A stretch of 7,357 nt of DNA from Candidatus Omnitrophota bacterium. GTDB lineage: Bacteria; Omnitrophota; Koll11; JAHIPI01. The notes below the pieces were generated by a model. The model worked only from the letters and a program-made list of their open reading frames with translations. It did no database searches and was not told the origin of the DNA. The first letter of the stretch is position 1, and each line of letters opens with the position of its first letter. Shown in pieces: positions 7,001 to 7,357 of this stretch. The stretch is taken from contig JAQUMG010000091.1 of NCBI GenBank assembly GCA_028718265.1, positions 1 through 7,357 of the forward strand, written 5' to 3'. The position numbers and the translations under genes are program-made.

Positions 7001-7357
7001 GATGAGGCCGTCTATGATCATGGCGACAGTTTGTGACGAAAAACTAAACGCTCTAGGGTGCCAGTTTGCGCTGTCTTCGAATTTCGCTATATCACCTTTT
7101 TCCTTCAGCTTAAAGAGTTCGCGTAATGCCTTGCCCGAACCTGTTATGGCATGAAGGTCGTGAAGGTTTAGGTCAAGCCCCAAGTCTCTGGATATAAGGA
7201 TATCCCCCGTTATAGAGCCATAGCGGAGGAAGAATTCTTCTTCGCCAAGTAAGTTATATTTTTCGATGAGGCCGTTCAGAACTACAAATGCGTTTATATT
7301 TTTTAAAGTAGGTACCTTATAGTGTTTTTTCAGGTCCGCGGGCAGCCGTTCATAAAA
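2..7357 (-). CDS. Internal fragment of a giant multidomain repeat protein, open at both ends
   Basis: Minus-strand triplets read from 7357 to 2 contain no stop codon, giving 2,452 sense codons. No start or stop is present, so the full protein is longer and residue numbers here count from the first visible codon (7357-7355). Domains in order: six 88-residue repeats (residues 11-538), a helical charged stretch (546-784), an HTH-like segment (785-809), a zincin-like segment with HELDE at 1000-1004, module A (1099-1455), a methyltransferase-like domain (1513-1799), a GNAT-like domain (1893-1984), a beta-rich linker, and module B (2104-2452, cut by the window edge). No long hydrophobic membrane segment is visible and cysteines are few; any signal peptide would lie outside. 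Preserved phase across two kinds of repeat, and conserved protein motifs, show the frame is genuinely coding. Overall function is unknown. The style resembles giant genes of Omnitrophota, which is inference. Confidence 0.95.
575..900 (-). other. Diverged core of module B
   Basis: Between YVNSE and LHHIMQ the protein differs strongly from module A at 3578-3913. A common skeleton remains (LAxNxRxGVxFA, EKxFxExQ, GxWxF, YLK, a TxVxY strand), so the two cores are homologous but have drifted or been replaced, while the DNA on both sides stayed similar. Confidence 0.7.
1049..1405 (-). other. Beta-rich linker before module B
   Basis: Residues 1985-2103 show alternating strands (TFQFHVDFLQYTFEVLD, YRAYIEDMRIIVED) and a short helix leading into TPALL. 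Likely a small beta-sandwich or spacer. No family recognised, and there is no counterpart before module A. Confidence 0.5.
1406..1681 (-). other. GNAT acetyltransferase-like domain (short)
   Basis: Residues 1893-1984. The strand IEFTRIEINSD runs into Q1934-G-F-G-F-G1939-K-A, which fits the acyl-CoA-binding Q/R-x-x-G-x-G/A motif A of GNAT N-acetyltransferases. Then come a long helix (IIQWLALTAARAGK), a strand ELRIIQAIT, and a helix KAAHLYAGLYDYD, which mirrors the conserved A-x-x-LYxxxGF end of the fold. The recognisable portion is about 90 residues, shorter than the usual 140 or so, because the first strand and helices are not obvious. It lies directly after the methyltransferase-like domain. 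Substrate unknown and activity unproven. Confidence 0.6.
1682..1960 (-). other. Linker with beta-rich second half
   Basis: Residues 1800-1892. A helix with many acidic residues (DEPDEALIEEAVALF) is followed by short strands ending in Gly/Asp turns (YTYDGTGAVSVTLYNSATG). The strands could be the missing N-terminal part of the GNAT-like fold that follows, but there is no specific motif. Confidence 0.45.
1961..2821 (-). other. Rossmann methyltransferase-like domain
   Basis: Residues 1513-1799, about the size of a class I SAM-dependent methyltransferase. Visible elements: an N-terminal helix with SVASHYDEY and LLHPAYVGHD; a motif I-like strand and glycine loop KVAVYGGAGAD (G1563-D1568); a following strand EAYFVNVNRID; a strand TITFITADI; a motif IV-like strand IDVYYQRAG (D1704); and a helix leading to VKNGGYAITDD (G1732), which mirrors the LKPGG post-helix loop. 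Order and spacing match the fold. The acidic residue usually ending strand 2 is replaced by Asn, so SAM binding is uncertain. Embedded between modules A and B. Substrate unknown. Confidence 0.55.
2822..2992 (-). other. Helical linker between module A and the methyltransferase-like domain
   Basis: Residues 1456-1512. It begins with an acidic, Ala/Val-rich helix containing a Glu a dozen or so residues after HQTEH, which could supply a third metal ligand if module A is a gluzincin relative. It ends with a Pro/Ser-rich hinge (EEPSSPSTS). Confidence 0.45.
2993..4063 (-). repeat. Module A: first copy of a duplicated ~357-residue domain, with HQTEH motif
   Basis: Residues 1099-1455. It starts TPALLISLI and ends near THQTEHNSTTG, both also present in module B about 1,000 residues later. 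Three parts are visible: a helical start (about 55 residues), a diverged middle (3578-3913), and a strongly conserved final part from LHHIMQNEPEGF on. The final part has beta strands (TDTYKVHQ, VEVWKKDGSG), then a strand pair around LAFRQGNIVWLNEW and a helix with H1439-Q-T-E-H1443. The strand-then-helix layout resembles a zincin in which the catalytic Glu of HExxH has become Gln. HxxEH would also fit the inverted zincin motif of the M16 family. Function is unknown. A catalytically dead or modified peptidase-like domain is the best guess. Confidence 0.8.
3578..3913 (-). other. Diverged core of module A
   Basis: Counterpart of 575-900 in module B. It includes a GTWIFIIHHDEYLK stretch and an IVFYDLDLNL strand. 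It is 4 codons longer than the module B core. Likely the part of the module that determines specificity, if the module binds something. Confidence 0.65.
4064..4282 (-). other. Helical linker before module A
   Basis: Residues 1026-1098 are mostly helical with charged repeats (EEVKNKAVELALKIKEYAEG). No counterpart precedes module B, so the A/B duplication boundary falls at the end of this segment. Confidence 0.5.
4283..4684 (-). other. Zincin-like segment with HELDE motif
   Basis: Residues 892-1025. A run of predicted beta strands (RPVYAISRYEE, then GRLTLRISIAKGFIE) precedes a helix containing QHELDE, with H1000, E1001 and E1004, followed by G1008 and H1011. Strands leading into a helix with HExx and a later histidine are the layout of zincin metallopeptidases. 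However, the fifth position is Glu where the canonical HExxH has His. Possible readings are a metal-binding variant, an inactivated peptidase, or chance. The domain sits directly before the helices leading to module A. The assignment is inference. Confidence 0.35.
4685..4930 (-). other. Unassigned segment between HTH-like and zincin-like parts
   Basis: Residues 810-891, mixed polar sequence with one glycine-rich turn (GATIGGEDL), one likely helix (LNAIFSRIETAVQ) and an acidic loop (YDDPGDFGE). No family recognised. Confidence 0.5.
4931..5005 (-). other. Helix-turn-helix-like segment
   Basis: Residues 785-809 begin TPEEIAGVLGWS and run into a second helix ending LSRIKE. This matches the usual look of a short HTH (polar start, EEIA, glycine turn, serine at the start of the next helix). 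A similar TPGEI start occurs about 26 residues earlier. With no other DNA-binding context it may simply be a helical hairpin. Confidence 0.25.
5006..5722 (-). other. Helical, charged region of unknown function
   Basis: Residues 546-784 are rich in Glu, Lys, Leu and Ala, with predicted helix-turn-helix hairpins. Examples are the stretch around AEEVVLAQLETLASDEEAGR, an aromatic cluster at YDVYYWKKKY, and a long helix at EREKAKAHARIKYG. No enzyme motif is visible. It follows the repeat array directly and may be a spacer or an all-alpha domain. I do not recognise a family. Confidence 0.6.
5678..5743 (-). repeat. Partial seventh 88-residue repeat unit
   Basis: Residues 539-560. It keeps the unit start WHPKHFAF in exact phase, then similarity fades through a lysine-rich helix and ends before the GEE block. 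It probably marks the C-terminal cap or boundary of the array. Confidence 0.7.
5744..6007 (-). repeat. 88-residue repeat unit 6 (last full unit)
   Basis: Residues 451-538, starting WYHRKF. It returns to the GEEEFF/SITGD form of unit 1, with LREFF in place of LRELF. A stretch at 5877-5934 matches 7197-7254 in unit 1 base for base. The next unit breaks down after WHPKHF. Confidence 0.93.
6008..6271 (-). repeat. 88-residue repeat unit 5
   Basis: Residues 363-450, starting WRPRSF. Core is GEEGFFLRYGSVIGD, with ISRDFGLD and LSALTGSGKAL. The tail changes to GDIPRFENN, a form shared with unit 6 (GDIPRFGNN), in place of GDIAxFEDS. Confidence 0.93.
6272..6535 (-). repeat. 88-residue repeat unit 4
   Basis: Residues 275-362, starting WHPRLF. 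Core is GEEGFFLRYGSVIGD, with INLGNLHTITGSGEAL following. This is the unit nearest the consensus. Its GEEGFF block pairs with unit 5 at DNA level. Confidence 0.93.
6536..6799 (-). repeat. 88-residue repeat unit 3
   Basis: Residues 187-274, starting WHPRLF. Core is GEEGFFLRYGSIIGD. It carries GSSEALREL in place of GSGEALREL, and RGRDDIEGF in the tail. Its GEEGFF block pairs with unit 2 at DNA level. Confidence 0.93.
6800..7063 (-). repeat. 88-residue repeat unit 2
   Basis: Residues 99-186, starting WHPRAF. Core is GEEGFFLRYGSVIGG. This unit departs from consensus at ISSDLELGVN (others have ISRD[LF]GLD) and at IIGSGEAL (others have TGS). At DNA level its GEEGFF block is closest to unit 3. Confidence 0.92.
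7064..7327 (-). repeat. 88-residue repeat unit 1 (degenerate N-terminal half)
   Basis: Residues 11-98. The first 17 or so residues (from KHYKVPTL) fit the unit spacing but lack the W-x-x-R-x-F motif, and what precedes residue 11 does not resemble a repeat tail. From GLIEKY onward it is a standard unit. It has GEEEFF and SITGD, shared with unit 6, where inner units have GEEGFF and S[IV]IG. It probably forms the N-terminal cap of the array. Confidence 0.88.

Larger units (their letters stand above)
5678..7327 (-). repeat. Tandem array of six 88-residue (264-bp) coding repeats plus a partial seventh
   Basis: The arginine codon of the FFLRYG block recurs at 7223, 6959, 6695, 6431, 6167 and 5903, an exact 264-bp step each time with no indel. 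Each unit runs from a W-x-x-[RK]-x-F motif through GLI-x-[KR]-Y, then LGEE[GE]FFLRYGS, GDILISRDLGLD and GS[GS][EK]ALRE[LF]F, to a GDI/DDI-x-x-F tail. About half the positions look invariant. Alternating amphipathic helices are plausible, so a solenoid or bead-like scaffold is likely, but I do not recognise the family. A seventh unit starts with WHPKHF at 5743 and loses similarity after about 20 residues. Confidence 0.95.

Noticed and set aside
7124..7138. TGSGKAL in repeat units 1 and 5 as a Walker A (P-loop) motif
   Set aside because: The spacing does not give G-x4-GK-[ST], Ala follows the Lys, and the other units have Glu in place of Lys, so nucleotide binding is not conserved.
5744..7327. 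CRISPR array or non-coding satellite
   Set aside because: The 264-bp units have no short-repeat/spacer structure, are in frame throughout and are conserved at protein level.
1..7357. Two or more adjacent genes with internal starts at minus-strand ATG codons
   Set aside because: No in-frame stop anywhere, no intergenic gap and no need for an internal start; the methionine codons lie within conserved domains.
1..7357. tRNA, rRNA, riboswitch, promoter or terminator within the window
   Set aside because: No matching structure was seen, and the full length is explained by coding sequence.

Overview
The whole window lies inside a single reading frame on the minus strand. Reading triplets from position 7357 down to position 2 gives 2,452 consecutive codons with no stop. 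Neither the start codon nor the stop codon is in the window. This is an internal slice of a giant protein, and there is no intergenic DNA, promoter, terminator or RNA gene to annotate. Short open frames on the plus strand are antisense shadows of this gene.

Layout in protein order (N to C, i.e. high to low coordinates): (1) an array of six tandem repeats of exactly 88 residues (264 bp), with a degenerate first unit and a stub of a seventh; (2) a charged, mostly helical stretch ending in a helix-turn-helix-like segment; (3) a zincin-like segment with an HELDE motif; (4) module A, about 357 residues, ending in HQTEH; (5) a Rossmann methyltransferase-like domain; (6) a short GNAT acetyltransferase-like domain; (7) a beta-rich linker; (8) module B, a second copy of module A, ending in HQTKH just before the window runs out. 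Modules A and B lie about 1,000 residues apart. Parts of them are about 95% identical at DNA level, so the duplication or later gene conversion is fairly recent.

The style is a very long repetitive ORF carrying several enzyme-like folds with altered catalytic motifs, at roughly mid-range GC. It is most reminiscent of the giant genes reported from Omnitrophota (formerly OP3/Omnitrophica) and similar small, possibly predatory or host-associated candidate-phylum bacteria. That placement is inference from style and remembered resemblance, not from a marker gene.

How the parts cooperate cannot be read directly. One reasonable picture is a repeat scaffold followed by a series of enzyme-like or pseudoenzyme modules, at least one of which has been duplicated in tandem with the domains between. 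Domain assignments beyond the repeats and the A/B duplication rest on motif patterns seen by eye and should be treated as hypotheses.
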